Shown: positions 1-6,957, counted from the first letter of the stretch. The stretch: 9,793 nt of DNA from an uncultured Chloroflexaceae bacterium (GCA_937141995.1 CAKZQX010000781.1:1-9793); one strand, 5' to 3'. The notes: generated from the sequence alone by a model not told the origin. A program made the numbers and translations.

Positions 1-2
1 GA

Positions 3-77
3 CGACGTTCACAGGAGTTGGTGTCTCATTTGAACGCGCACCGCGGAAGTCCTGTCAATGAACGATTTAATATTTGA
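3..77 (+). CDS. Possible 3' end of an upstream gene (very uncertain)
   Basis: The frame entering at position 3 is open for 24 codons up to TGA at 75-77 and ends in ...SPVNERFNI, which looks like ordinary protein sequence. The frame entering at position 2 is also open, to TGA at 59-61, so the frame cannot be chosen from this fragment. No domain is recognisable. If a gene ends here it lies about 100 bp upstream of the small mobile element. It could equally be non-coding. Confidence 0.2.
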   Translation, partial: RRSQELVSHLNAHRGSPVNERFNI

Positions 78-175
78 AGCCCCCATATCCTCATCAAATA
101 TTCATCAGTGATTATTACAACTAGGTCAGAGTACTTCATCGACAATCAGCGTAAGTACGTTAGATCAATCATTAT

Positions 176-185
176 GAGCCAGGCC
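176..185. repeat. Left 10-bp direct repeat (target-site duplication)
   Basis: GAGCCAGGCC directly abuts the left inverted repeat of the 103-bp element. The identical word abuts the right end. The match stops exactly at the element boundary: the neighbouring bases (175 T versus 288 G, 186 C versus 299 A) differ. Confidence 0.85.
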
Positions 186-288
186 CACTACCTTTCAAAT
201 AAGCGCGCGCAAAGCCGCCAAGTATCGCATAAACTGTGTAGCTTTGCGGCTTTGCGCGCGTCAATTTCATCATATTTGAAAGGTAGTG
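186..288. mobile_element. MITE-like non-autonomous insertion element, 103 bp
   Basis: The element begins with CACTACCTTTCAAAT (186-200) and ends with its exact reverse complement (274-288), giving 15-bp perfect terminal inverted repeats. It is bounded directly on both sides by the same 10-bp word GAGCCAGGCC (176-185 and 289-298), as expected for a target-site duplication. It contains a second 15-bp inverted repeat and is too short to encode a transposase. This is the structure of a miniature inverted-repeat transposable element that would be moved in trans by a related IS. A 10-bp duplication would fit IS families such as IS4/IS231 or ISAs1, but I cannot assign one from the ends alone. Confidence 0.85.
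204..260. repeat. Internal inverted repeat of the MITE-like element
   Basis: CGCGCGCAAAGCCGC at 204-218 is perfectly complementary to 246-260. Together with the outer repeats, one strand could fold into a long two-part hairpin: the outer 15-bp stem, an asymmetric internal loop (201-203 opposite 261-273), the inner 15-bp GC-rich stem, and a 27-nt apical loop. Confidence 0.8.
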
Positions 289-298
289 GAGCCAGGCC
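289..298. repeat. Right 10-bp direct repeat (target-site duplication)
   Basis: This is the second copy of GAGCCAGGCC, starting at the base after the right inverted repeat. The two copies are identical, which suggests that insertion was fairly recent or that the site is conserved. Confidence 0.85.
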
Positions 299-587
299 AA
301 TATAGCAAACCAGAATGTCTCGTTGTAACAGCGTACGTGCCCACACCTAATCCATGCCGAGTTGTTTCGAACGTCAGCCGGATCGCCAGATGCCTGCGAT
401 AGCATTGCTATCATAGTCACCAGAGGTCAACCCGGAAATATTGGAAGTACCGGTTGATTAAAATACAAACACTCACACCATAGTAAGCACAAACGCCCAC
501 AACCGGGTAGTACTAATATAGATAATCCGTAACTGGGCGACTGGTATGGAGCAAAAAACGACAAGACTTCAAACCATCTTAGCACAA

Positions 588-594
588 GGGAGGT
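588..594 (+). promoter_or_regulatory. Strong ribosome binding site for the GT39-type gene
   Basis: GGGAGGT lies 6 nt before the ATG at 601 and fixes that start. It is the best Shine-Dalgarno match among the genes in the window. Confidence 0.7.
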
Positions 595-600
595 AAAGAA

Positions 601-2103
601 ATGAAAATCGCAAGCGATTTTACGACAAGTCACTTCTTATCAACAGAAGAGCATAGTGTGCGTACGCGCATAAGCAAAGCCTTTAGCAACATTGACCAAT
701 CACCATTCGTTCAGTACGGGCTTCTTATTCTGCTGGTACTCATTGGGACAGGGTTACGGCTCTATCAACTCGGCACATGGAGTCTCTGGGTAGATGAAGT
801 TTACACGATCCAACGTGCGAATGATGTTATCCAGAATGGCTGGGAAGGCTTTATGCGACACACAAATTCAACCAGACTGGTTGCAGGTGTGCTGATGCTC
901 TTTCCAGAGTCAGAGTGGAGCGTGCGATTGGTGCCGGCATTGGTAGGAATTATCTCAATGGTGTTGTTTTTCTTCCCAGTGCGGCGGATTTTTGGTGGGC
1001 GTGTAGCACTGATGTCTATGGCATTCCTGGCTATTTCGCCCTGGCATCTGTACTGGTCACAGAATTCCCGTTTCTACACAACATTGCTGTTCTTTTATAC
1101 TCTCTCGCTCCTATATTTCTACATTGGCGTTGAGGAACGTCGGCCCAGCTATCTGCTTGGTGCAGGAGTGTTGTTAGTACTTGGCTTCCTTGAACGACTC
1201 ACAGCACTCTTTGCTGTCCCTATAATGGTTCTTTATATTAGCTTTATCCTATTTACAGTATTCCGAAACCAGAAAGGCTTGCGGTTCAATCCATACTATG
1301 GCTTGCCTATCTTGATAGTGCCCGCTGCTTTTCTGGTATACGATCTGTTAGGTGTTCCTGCATTAGGCCTGAACTCGTCAATCCGCAGTTTCTTCGACAT
1401 CTTCTTTGGACATACAAATAGTAATCCTGTTCGTCTTGGAATGGCAATCATCTATCGCATCGGTCTACCCGTCGTCATCCTGGCTTCGATTGGAGCTTTA
1501 TATCTAATATTTAGAAAACCTGAACGGCAGAATATTTTCCTGCTTTTAGCGGTGTATGTGCCCTTTGTGGGTATACTAGTCGTCTCATTATTCGCTTTCG
1601 CTGTTGATCGCTATATTTTCGCTTCATTACCGTTCTGGTACATCCTCTGCGCGGTTGCTATTAACCAGCTTTTTTCTCTTACACGAAGCTCCGGCACACT
1701 GCTGGTCGTTGGAGTGTTAGCGCTTGTTCTGGCCGACGGCATCACAAACAACATGCTCTACTTTCAATATCAAAATGGAAGTCGTCCGGATATGCGAGGA
1801 GCGCTGGAGTTCGTTGCCGAGCATAAATCGGAAGAAGCGATTATTGCCGTTTCGCCCAATCAGGTTCTTCTCGGTGACTATTATCTGGGTGATAACAGTG
1901 TTATCATGTTTTCCGATATTGACCAGACCGAGTTAGAACGTACTGGTCAACCGATGTGGTTCATCGTTGATAATGATATTGGCTGGATTCCGGCGAGTTT
2001 GCAGACCTGGCTTGATGAGAATGCCCGTCTCGTTCTAGTACGTGATATTTATCTGCCGGGCAACCCAATGACGTTGCGAGTGTATGCATACCGTGAAGGC
2101 TGA
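601..2103 (+). CDS. GT39/ArnT-type polytopic membrane glycosyltransferase
   Basis: The predicted product is a 500-residue inner-membrane GT-C glycosyltransferase that would transfer a sugar from a polyprenyl-phosphate donor on the outer face of the membrane. The family signature follows the first membrane helix (about 38-55): GLRLYQLGTWSLWVDE (51-66), whose D65-E66 is the acidic pair at the expected catalytic loop. The second signature, SPWHLYWSQNSRFYT (146-160), matches the family SPxHxxxSxxxRxY pattern. About ten more hydrophobic segments follow to residue 380, with DRYIFASLPF (336-345). A soluble C-terminal part (about 390-500) carries RPDMRGALEFVAEH, like the WRxA segment of relatives. 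The HPPLYY-type motif usual after the acidic pair is not seen; RHTNSTRLVAGVLML (86-100) occupies its place. Start: strong RBS 6 nt upstream. The GT2 gene follows after 24 bp, probably co-transcribed. Acceptor and donor sugars are unknown. Codon and base use is AT-richer than in downstream genes. Confidence 0.85.
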   Translation: MKIASDFTTSHFLSTEEHSVRTRISKAFSNIDQSPFVQYGLLILLVLIGTGLRLYQLGTWSLWVDEVYTIQRANDVIQNGWEGFMRHTNSTRLVAGVLMLFPESEWSVRLVPALVGIISMVLFFFPVRRIFGGRVALMSMAFLAISPWHLYWSQNSRFYTTLLFFYTLSLLYFYIGVEERRPSYLLGAGVLLVLGFLERLTALFAVPIMVLYISFILFTVFRNQKGLRFNPYYGLPILIVPAAFLVYDLLGVPALGLNSSIRSFFDIFFGHTNSNPVRLGMAIIYRIGLPVVILASIGALYLIFRKPERQNIFLLLAVYVPFVGILVVSLFAFAVDRYIFASLPFWYILCAVAINQLFSLTRSSGTLLVVGVLALVLADGITNNMLYFQYQNGSRPDMRGALEFVAEHKSEEAIIAVSPNQVLLGDYYLGDNSVIMFSDIDQTELERTGQPMWFIVDNDIGWIPASLQTWLDENARLVLVRDIYLPGNPMTLRVYAYREG

Positions 2104-2127
2104 TTCAATAGTGAGGAATAACCCAAG

Positions 2128-3096
2128 ATGTCCCCAACAGAGATGAATGCAGCATCAGACACGACATTGCCATCAGTTTCAGCAGTAATCTGTACGCGTA
2201 ATCGCGGTGATAGTATTCTTAGTGCGGTGAAAAGTTTACTGGCAAATACCTATCCTGATTTTGAACTGGTTATTATTGACCAGAGCAGCGATGATCGTAC
2301 GGCACGAGCACTGGCACCATTTGCCAATGACACGCGTCTACGCTATATCCATACCAGCACGCAGGGTGTTGGCCTGGCACGCTCAATTGGACTGAATGCT
2401 GCCCGGGCTGAACTGGTAGCGATGACGGATGATGACTGCGATGTTCCTTCTAACTGGTTGGAGCGTATGGTGAACGCGCTTAACCAGCATCCCTGTGCGG
2501 CGATTGTCTACTGTGATGTCGTTGCCGCCCCCCATGATTCTGCGAAGGGCTGGATTTTAATTAATGTGAGTCCCGAGAGTCGCGAGATCACTTCCCTCCA
2601 GGCCTGGAATGATGCGGGTGGAGCCAGTGCCGGAATTGGCGCAGGTATGGCCGTCCGACGTACAGCGATTCAGCATATTGGAAATATTGATGCACACCTC
2701 GGAGCGGGAGGGCACTTTCGTAGTGGCTGGGAAACAGATATTACTCTTCGTGCTTTGCTCCATGGGTATACCATTTATCGGACCAATGATGTAAGTGTCG
2801 TGCATTTTGGCTTCCGCACCCATGAACAAGGGCGCACACTTATGCGTAGATATATGTTTGGTATTGCGGCTGTGTATATCAAACTTTTGAAATGTGGCTA
2901 CTGGCAGATGCTGCCGGTGATTTTCTTTGAAATCTGGCGTACGGTCATCGCTCCCGGTGTCACCGCGCTACTACGCCGGCAAAAGCCCCCGGTGCTTGGG
3001 CGGGCCATTGCGCTGATACGTGGAACCCTTGCAGGATGGCAAGCACCAGTGGATCGCCGGCATGCCGTTTACCAAATGCGCCGAACAACAGGTTAA
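2128..3096 (+). CDS. Family 2 glycosyltransferase (GT-A fold)
   Basis: This 322-residue protein is a typical GT2 enzyme using a nucleotide-sugar donor in the cytoplasm. The N-terminal nucleotide-binding half shows SVSAVICTRNR (16-26) and FELVIIDQSSDD (45-56). The metal-binding DxD-type motif is TDDDCD at 100-105. An acceptor-side acidic motif, GWETD (200-204), is followed by VVHFGFR (224-230), as in rhamnosyl- and other surface-polysaccharide GT2 enzymes. The C-terminal 240-300 region is hydrophobic and basic, so it may be a peripheral membrane anchor. The start ATG has GAGGA at 2113-2117, 10 nt upstream; M6 (2143) is a less likely alternative. It is the second gene of a two-gene unit and is followed at once by hairpins that probably end transcription. 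Donor specificity cannot be read from the sequence. Confidence 0.88.
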   Translation: MSPTEMNAASDTTLPSVSAVICTRNRGDSILSAVKSLLANTYPDFELVIIDQSSDDRTARALAPFANDTRLRYIHTSTQGVGLARSIGLNAARAELVAMTDDDCDVPSNWLERMVNALNQHPCAAIVYCDVVAAPHDSAKGWILINVSPESREITSLQAWNDAGGASAGIGAGMAVRRTAIQHIGNIDAHLGAGGHFRSGWETDITLRALLHGYTIYRTNDVSVVHFGFRTHEQGRTLMRRYMFGIAAVYIKLLKCGYWQMLPVIFFEIWRTVIAPGVTALLRRQKPPVLGRAIALIRGTLAGWQAPVDRRHAVYQMRRTTG

Positions 3097-3097
3097 C

Positions 3098-3114
3098 ACC
3101 ACTGGTACAGTGGT
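3098..3114 (+). terminator. Small hairpin just after the GT2 stop codon
   Basis: ACCACTG (3098-3104), a GTA loop and CAGTGGT (3108-3114) form a perfect 7-bp stem one base after the TAA. No T-tract follows, so alone it is not a convincing terminator. It may act with the larger palindrome that starts 13 bp later or protect the mRNA 3' end. Confidence 0.35.
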
Positions 3115-3126
3115 ACCTTATCTCGT

Positions 3127-3173
3127 CTTTTCCCCAAAAATGTTGCGCAAAGCGCAACATTTTTGGGGAAAAG
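3127..3173. terminator. Long perfect palindrome, probable bidirectional intrinsic terminator
   Basis: Positions 3127-3148 and 3152-3173 are perfect reverse complements (22 bp) with an AAA loop. The core TGTTGCGC-AAA-GCGCAACA (3141-3159) is preceded by AAAAA (3136-3140) and followed by TTTTT (3160-3164). This is the A-tract/GC-stem/T-tract arrangement of an intrinsic terminator that can work on both strands. It lies 30 bp after the GT2 gene and 273 bp before the Wzz-like gene, so it separates two transcription units. The length and perfection of the outer stem exceed what termination requires, so a repeated palindromic element is an alternative. Confidence 0.7.
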
Positions 3174-3350
3174 GATGTTCCCTGGCGCCCTGCCGGAAGC
3201 GAGTCAGGCCATTTATCCCGGCAACCACCTCATTTGCATCCACATACGTCCTGTCAACGACCATCTAACGTGCATTCAACAAAATAATGAACGAATGTTA
3301 AGTTAGCCGGATATATCTGTGTAGGGAATGTTCATATACCGCCGTTACAC

Positions 3351-3380
3351 TTAACGAGATTTCTCAAATTGCTATATAAG
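3351..3380 (+). promoter_or_regulatory. Candidate sigma-70-like promoter for the Wzz-Wzx module
   Basis: TTAACG (3351-3356) matches TTGACA at 4 of 6 positions. It is followed by overlapping -10 candidates TATATA (3373-3378, 16-bp spacer) and TATAAG (3375-3380, 18-bp spacer). It lies about 70 bp upstream of the Wzz-like start and downstream of the probable terminator, where a promoter is expected. Only sequence resemblance supports it. Confidence 0.35.
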
Positions 3381-3446
3381 GTGCAGCAACAAGGTTTATC
3401 ACCGTCCATGGAAAAACACTATACGACGTATTGAGGATAACTGCTT

Positions 3447-4673
3447 ATGTTACGTCTCGTGCTACTGCGATTACTCGAAAGCTACTTCCGGCACCGCTGG
3501 TTGAACCTGGTACCCATCCTGCTCATGGGCATATTCGCTGTGGTATTTACCCTGCGCACGCCCCAAACCTACATCTCAGGCGGAATATTGTTCATTCAGG
3601 AGGACTCTCTGCTGTCAACCCTGGTTCCGATTGACAATAGAGGATGGGGGTGGTCTACACCCGCACGGGTAACGTCAAACGAGATACGGGAGTTGCTACG
3701 AACCGAGGCCTTTGTACGCTTCGCTATTCAGCGAACTGACCTGGAAGCGCAGATGCAGGGAGGCCCGGAAGCGGTTGAGCAGACCATCCGCGAATTCCGT
3801 AAGGCATCTTCATTGGACGTCATCGGGGAGAAACTCGTCGGCTTCGCCGCCAGGCATGAAGATCCTGAGATTGCGCATCAGATTGCAACGGCTACTATCG
3901 ACGCATACACCGAGTGGAAACTCAATTCGGATCGCCAGGAGAGCGAGGTGGCCCAGGCCTTCTTTGCCGAACAGCTTGGTCCCCAGCAAGAGAAGTTGGA
4001 GCAGGCCCGCGCCGAATTACAGGCATACCTGGCGGAGCACCCGGCGCCGATTCGAGGTCAACGTTCGGAACAGGAGCAGGCAGAGGTTGCACGCTTGCAG
4101 GCAATTGTCACCGATGCTTCTCAACAGGTAGATGATACCCTGGAAAAAGAAGAGGCGGCTCGGCTGGCACTGACCAAGGCAGAGCGTAATGCTACGCAGG
4201 CCTATACAATGATTGACGCTCCCAAAGTCCCGACCGAACCGGATACCTCACTGAAAGGTATGCTAAAAGACTCGCTCATCTTTGTTGCCCTGGGCGTTGG
4301 CTTAAGCATGGCCTGTGTTGTCAGCGGTATGTTGCTCGACCGCAGCTTTCGCCTGCCAATTGATGTCAGGCATGGCCTGAATCTACCCGTTCTCGCAACA
4401 ATTCCGCTGGCCCGACTCAGTGCAGCCCAGACCGCCGCTGAAGATGAGCGACAACATATTGTGCGTGATTATGTCGAAACAGCAATCCCATTTCATCCGC
4501 TTCCGGGTACCGCTCAAGTGTGGACCAGCAATGGCCGGCACCAACTCGCGTTAGGTACCGCAGAGCAACTCCCGTCTGACGAAGCAGATGATACGCAACC
4601 GCATCACACCCCGAGTCTGGTACAGACTCAACCCCAGCCGGCAATGAACATAAAGGATGCCATAAACATATGA
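3447..4673 (+). CDS. Wzz/Wzc-type polysaccharide chain-length determinant (PCP family), no kinase domain
   Basis: The predicted 408-residue inner-membrane protein would set chain length of the exported polysaccharide. A basic N-terminal tail leads into TM1 (about 19-36). The extracytoplasmic part (about 38-273) includes a charged helical, coiled-coil-prone stretch (about 163-250) and ends in the proline-rich signature IDAPKVPTEPD (256-266). TM2 follows (about 275-297), then RSFRLPIDVRHGLNLPVLATIP (299-320), which matches the segment after TM2 in the family. The remaining tail of about 90 residues is polar, Gln/His/Pro-rich and carries no ATPase domain; a CpsD-like protein is encoded separately two genes downstream. 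Start: GAGGA (3433-3437), 9 nt before the ATG. The stop codon overlaps the flippase start (ATGA), implying translational coupling. The family call is confident; the exact polymer is unknown. Confidence 0.85.
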   Translation: MLRLVLLRLLESYFRHRWLNLVPILLMGIFAVVFTLRTPQTYISGGILFIQEDSLLSTLVPIDNRGWGWSTPARVTSNEIRELLRTEAFVRFAIQRTDLEAQMQGGPEAVEQTIREFRKASSLDVIGEKLVGFAARHEDPEIAHQIATATIDAYTEWKLNSDRQESEVAQAFFAEQLGPQQEKLEQARAELQAYLAEHPAPIRGQRSEQEQAEVARLQAIVTDASQQVDDTLEKEEAARLALTKAERNATQAYTMIDAPKVPTEPDTSLKGMLKDSLIFVALGVGLSMACVVSGMLLDRSFRLPIDVRHGLNLPVLATIPLARLSAAQTAAEDERQHIVRDYVETAIPFHPLPGTAQVWTSNGRHQLALGTAEQLPSDEADDTQPHHTPSLVQTQPQPAMNIKDAINI

Positions 4674-6166
4674 GTCGCAACAGCAAAACAATCTTCAAGA
4701 ACATTGGAGCTTTAATGGGGTCACAGGCCATCACATGGTTGTTGACGCTCCTGCTAACAATCTTCTTACCCCGATACCTCGGGGCGGCTGCCGTCGGCCA
4801 ACTCTATCTCGGCATATCGATCTGGATGATCATGGGAGTATTCATGGCCTTTGGCATGGATACCTTCCTGATCAAAGCAATCGCACGTGATCCAGACAGG
4901 GCCCCGGAGTTGCTGGGAACCACCCTGGTTGTGCGTACGTTGCTCTCCATCCTGAGTTTTGGGATCGTAGCCCTGTATGCCCACCTGGTGCGCTATCCCA
5001 TCGAGACCCTGTATATCATCTATCTGGTGGGGGTTGCGCAACTACTCTGGCAGTGGGTAGCAGCATGTGAGGCAGTGCTGCAAGGGCTGGAGACGATGGA
5101 ACATATCTCCGTTGCCAGAGTAGCGGGAAAAGTTATCAACACCTTCCTGGGCATTACGGTGCTGCTCCTGGGATATGGCATCTATACCATCGGCATTGTC
5201 GGCATCATCGCTGCGCTGGGCAACCTGCTGCTACTGTTTATCATTCTGGGACGGCGCTATCATCTGCGGTTCAAGGTTGCCCCGCGCCGGGCAGTAACGA
5301 TGGTTAAAACCAGTGCATCCTACCTGACCATTGCCCTTTCACTGGTCTTCTACAACCAGGTTGATGTTATCATTATCTCATTTCTGGTGGATGAGCAAAC
5401 GATTGGCTGGTACAGTGCGTCGGATCGCCTCTTTAGCACACTGCTCTTTGTGCCGACTATCATTATTATTGCCATTTTTCCGATGCTGGCCCGAACCCAT
5501 ACCGATGACCCGACAGCAATGCCTCAGATTATGCGGCGCAACTTCGATATGATGTTTCTGATCAGCGTGCCTATTGGCCTTGGTCTGATGATTGTTGCCG
5601 ACCCGCTGGTTGTCCTGCTCTTTGGTGCCGAGTTTGCGCCAAGTGGTCCCGTCCTGGCAGTTATGGGGATTGTCTTAATTTTTACATATCTTAATATTTT
5701 ATTAGGAAAGTTCATGCTGGCAACCGATCGCCAGAATATCTGGACAGTGGTCATGGTTACTGCTACCGTGCTAACCGTACCGCTTGATCTGTTGTTTATT
5801 CCCTGGTGCCGGCAGATGTTTGCCAATGGAGCTATCGGTGGTGCGTTAAGTTATGTCGTCACCGAGTCAGGCATGGTTCTGGCGGGACTACTGCTGCTGC
5901 CGAGAGGTTTGCTGGGGTGGGCAAACGTCCGAACCGGGGCACTGATCATGCTTTCAGGTCTGGCAATGGTGGGAGCAACCTGGTGGTTCCGCGATGCATT
6001 TCTGGTTGTTCCCATCCTGGTTGGCGCAGTTACGTATATCGGGCTAATCCTGCTCTTGCGCGTTATATCAAGCGAAGATCGGGCTTTACTCACGCAACTG
6101 GCCCGGCAAATGCTGCAACGCGTTCGCCGCCGGAACAGAGAAACAGCCAGTGTAGGAGGAGCATAA
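4670..6166 (+). CDS. Wzx-type polysaccharide flippase (MOP/MATE superfamily)
   Basis: This 498-residue, almost wholly hydrophobic protein has about 14 predicted membrane helices spread from residue 15 to 464 and a short basic tail (about 480-492). It should flip undecaprenyl-linked repeat units from the cytoplasmic to the outer face of the membrane. Family features are the N-terminal RYLGAAAVGQLYLGIS (35-50), the loop VDVIIISFLVDEQTIGWYSASDR (231-253) and LFGAEFAPSGPVLAVMG (317-333). Length and layout match polysaccharide-biosynthesis flippases and not drug-efflux MATE proteins, and the setting supports this. Its ATG overlaps the stop of the Wzz-like gene by 4 bp. The RBS of the next gene lies inside its last codons. 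Wzx is the role; symbol assignment would be inference because these proteins diverge strongly. Confidence 0.88.
   Translation: MSRNSKTIFKNIGALMGSQAITWLLTLLLTIFLPRYLGAAAVGQLYLGISIWMIMGVFMAFGMDTFLIKAIARDPDRAPELLGTTLVVRTLLSILSFGIVALYAHLVRYPIETLYIIYLVGVAQLLWQWVAACEAVLQGLETMEHISVARVAGKVINTFLGITVLLLGYGIYTIGIVGIIAALGNLLLLFIILGRRYHLRFKVAPRRAVTMVKTSASYLTIALSLVFYNQVDVIIISFLVDEQTIGWYSASDRLFSTLLFVPTIIIIAIFPMLARTHTDDPTAMPQIMRRNFDMMFLISVPIGLGLMIVADPLVVLLFGAEFAPSGPVLAVMGIVLIFTYLNILLGKFMLATDRQNIWTVVMVTATVLTVPLDLLFIPWCRQMFANGAIGGALSYVVTESGMVLAGLLLLPRGLLGWANVRTGALIMLSGLAMVGATWWFRDAFLVVPILVGAVTYIGLILLLRVISSEDRALLTQLARQMLQRVRRRNRETASVGGA
6154..6160 (+). promoter_or_regulatory. RBS of the CpsD-like gene, inside the end of the flippase gene
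   Basis: AGGAGGA overlaps the last codons of the flippase gene (stop TAA 6164-6166) and lies 12 nt before the ATG at 6173. The spacing is rather long. The arrangement suggests the two genes are translated from one message. Confidence 0.55.
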
Positions 6167-6172
6167 ATAGAC

Positions 6173-6949
6173 ATGGCCAAACAACAACGAGCGAAAAAAC
6201 GCGGCGCCCAGCATACCTCACTGCCGTTGCGCGCTGCCGATGGAACACCATTTATTGCTTTTCCAACCCAGTCCGCCCAACATTTTCGCCGCATGCTCAC
6301 CGGGCTCATGCATCGGGACGGCCTGCCACGGCGGCTGGCGGTAATGGCAACCCTCCGGCAGGAAGGTGTTACCTATACCACGCTGGCTTTGGCAACGACA
6401 CTGGCGAGTGATATGGCAGTAAGTGTCTGCGCCGTTGAACTGAACTGGCAGTCACCGGGAATGCAGGCTCAGTTAGCGGCCGGCACGAAGAAGAAATCAG
6501 CGAAGCGGTCACGCCAGGATAACACTACCGCCGGCCCGCCGCCGTCGCCTGGCCTGGCTGCGGTGCTGAACGATACAGCGACATTCGATGATGTGCTGAT
6601 CCAGACCGATCTGCCCAACCTGGCACTGTTGCCGGCCGGTGACCTGCCGGTCCTACAATATTCCTACATGGCCCGTAGCGAGCGTTTACGTAGCCGCATC
6701 GAGGAGTTAAGCCGGCGGTTCGACTACCTCCTGCTGGACATCCCGGCAATTCAGGCCACCAGTGACGCAATCTCACTGGCATCATTGGGAACTGCCGGGT
6801 GCATGGTGATCCGGCAAGGCGTGACCCCCATTAGCAAGGTACGTGAAGCTCTTGACGAAGTCAAACACCTGCCGATGGCGGGAGTGGTTCTCAATAAGAT
6901 TCAGGTTCACACACCAGAGTGGCTGCTAAACTTTATTCCGCAGGACTGA
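6173..6949 (+). CDS. CpsD/Wzc-like (BY-kinase/ParA-type) protein with degenerate P-loop
   Basis: The 258-residue protein follows the plan of the cytoplasmic ATPase domain that partners Wzz proteins. The Walker A region should read like GEGKST after a beta strand but is RQEGVTYTT (62-70) after RRLAVMA (53-59), so the P-loop lysine is replaced. The Walker A' position, normally IDxDxR, reads AVELNW (87-92). Walker B is kept: FDYLLLDIP (183-191) followed by SDAISLASL, as in CpsD. LALLPAGDLP (150-159) and GVVLNKIQ (237-244) also match the family. A basic, low-complexity insert (about 104-124) replaces part of the usual core, and there is no C-terminal tyrosine cluster. Inference: a non-catalytic or altered-nucleotide regulatory partner of the Wzz-like protein. 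Active tyrosine kinase activity is unlikely. The small membrane-protein gene follows after 8 bp. Confidence 0.75.
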   Translation: MAKQQRAKKRGAQHTSLPLRAADGTPFIAFPTQSAQHFRRMLTGLMHRDGLPRRLAVMATLRQEGVTYTTLALATTLASDMAVSVCAVELNWQSPGMQAQLAAGTKKKSAKRSRQDNTTAGPPPSPGLAAVLNDTATFDDVLIQTDLPNLALLPAGDLPVLQYSYMARSERLRSRIEELSRRFDYLLLDIPAIQATSDAISLASLGTAGCMVIRQGVTPISKVREALDEVKHLPMAGVVLNKIQVHTPEWLLNFIPQD

Positions 6950-6957
6950 GGTGGTAT

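Larger units (their letters stand above)
1..600. other. Gene-poor leader region upstream of the first glycosyltransferase
   Basis: Apart from a possible gene end at the left edge and the small transposon-like element at 186-288, nothing here looks coding; the short ORFs have no recognisable content and several only read through the inverted repeats. A 7-bp inverted repeat GATAGCA-T-TGCTATC lies at 398-412. A GATAAT hexamer at 521-526 could be a -10 box for the gene at 601, but no good -35 box lies 16-18 bp upstream, so no promoter is called. No tRNA, rRNA or CRISPR array is visible. Confidence 0.6.
3097..3446. other. 350-bp intergenic region between the two gene modules
   Basis: This stretch contains two hairpins at its left end (3098-3114 and 3127-3173), then an AT-rich stretch with a candidate promoter near 3351-3380. 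Short ORFs crossing the palindrome have no recognisable content. No RNA gene is evident. Confidence 0.6.

Noticed and set aside
398..412. 15-bp palindrome GATAGCATTGCTATC as a possible operator
   Set aside because: It is far (about 190 bp) from the gene start with no promoter near it, and a palindrome of this size can arise by chance.
108..420. Short ORFs on both strands crossing the 186-288 element
   Set aside because: They read through inverted repeats and a target duplication, share the same symmetric peptide ends (YLKGSG/YLSN), and have no plausible protein content.
521..526. GATAAT as the -10 box of the first glycosyltransferase gene
   Set aside because: The hexamer is good, but the sequence 16-18 bp upstream (CACAAC region) does not resemble a -35 box.
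3020..3287. Overlapping 82- and 83-codon ORFs running from the GT2 gene end into the intergenic region
   Set aside because: They overlap the GT2 gene out of frame and cross the perfect palindrome; there is no RBS and no domain.
5806..6411. 201-codon + strand ORF and the opposing 152-codon - strand ORF at 5851-6309
   Set aside because: Both overlap the flippase and CpsD-like genes in other frames, have Arg/Ser/Pro-rich composition typical of shadow frames, and show no domain.
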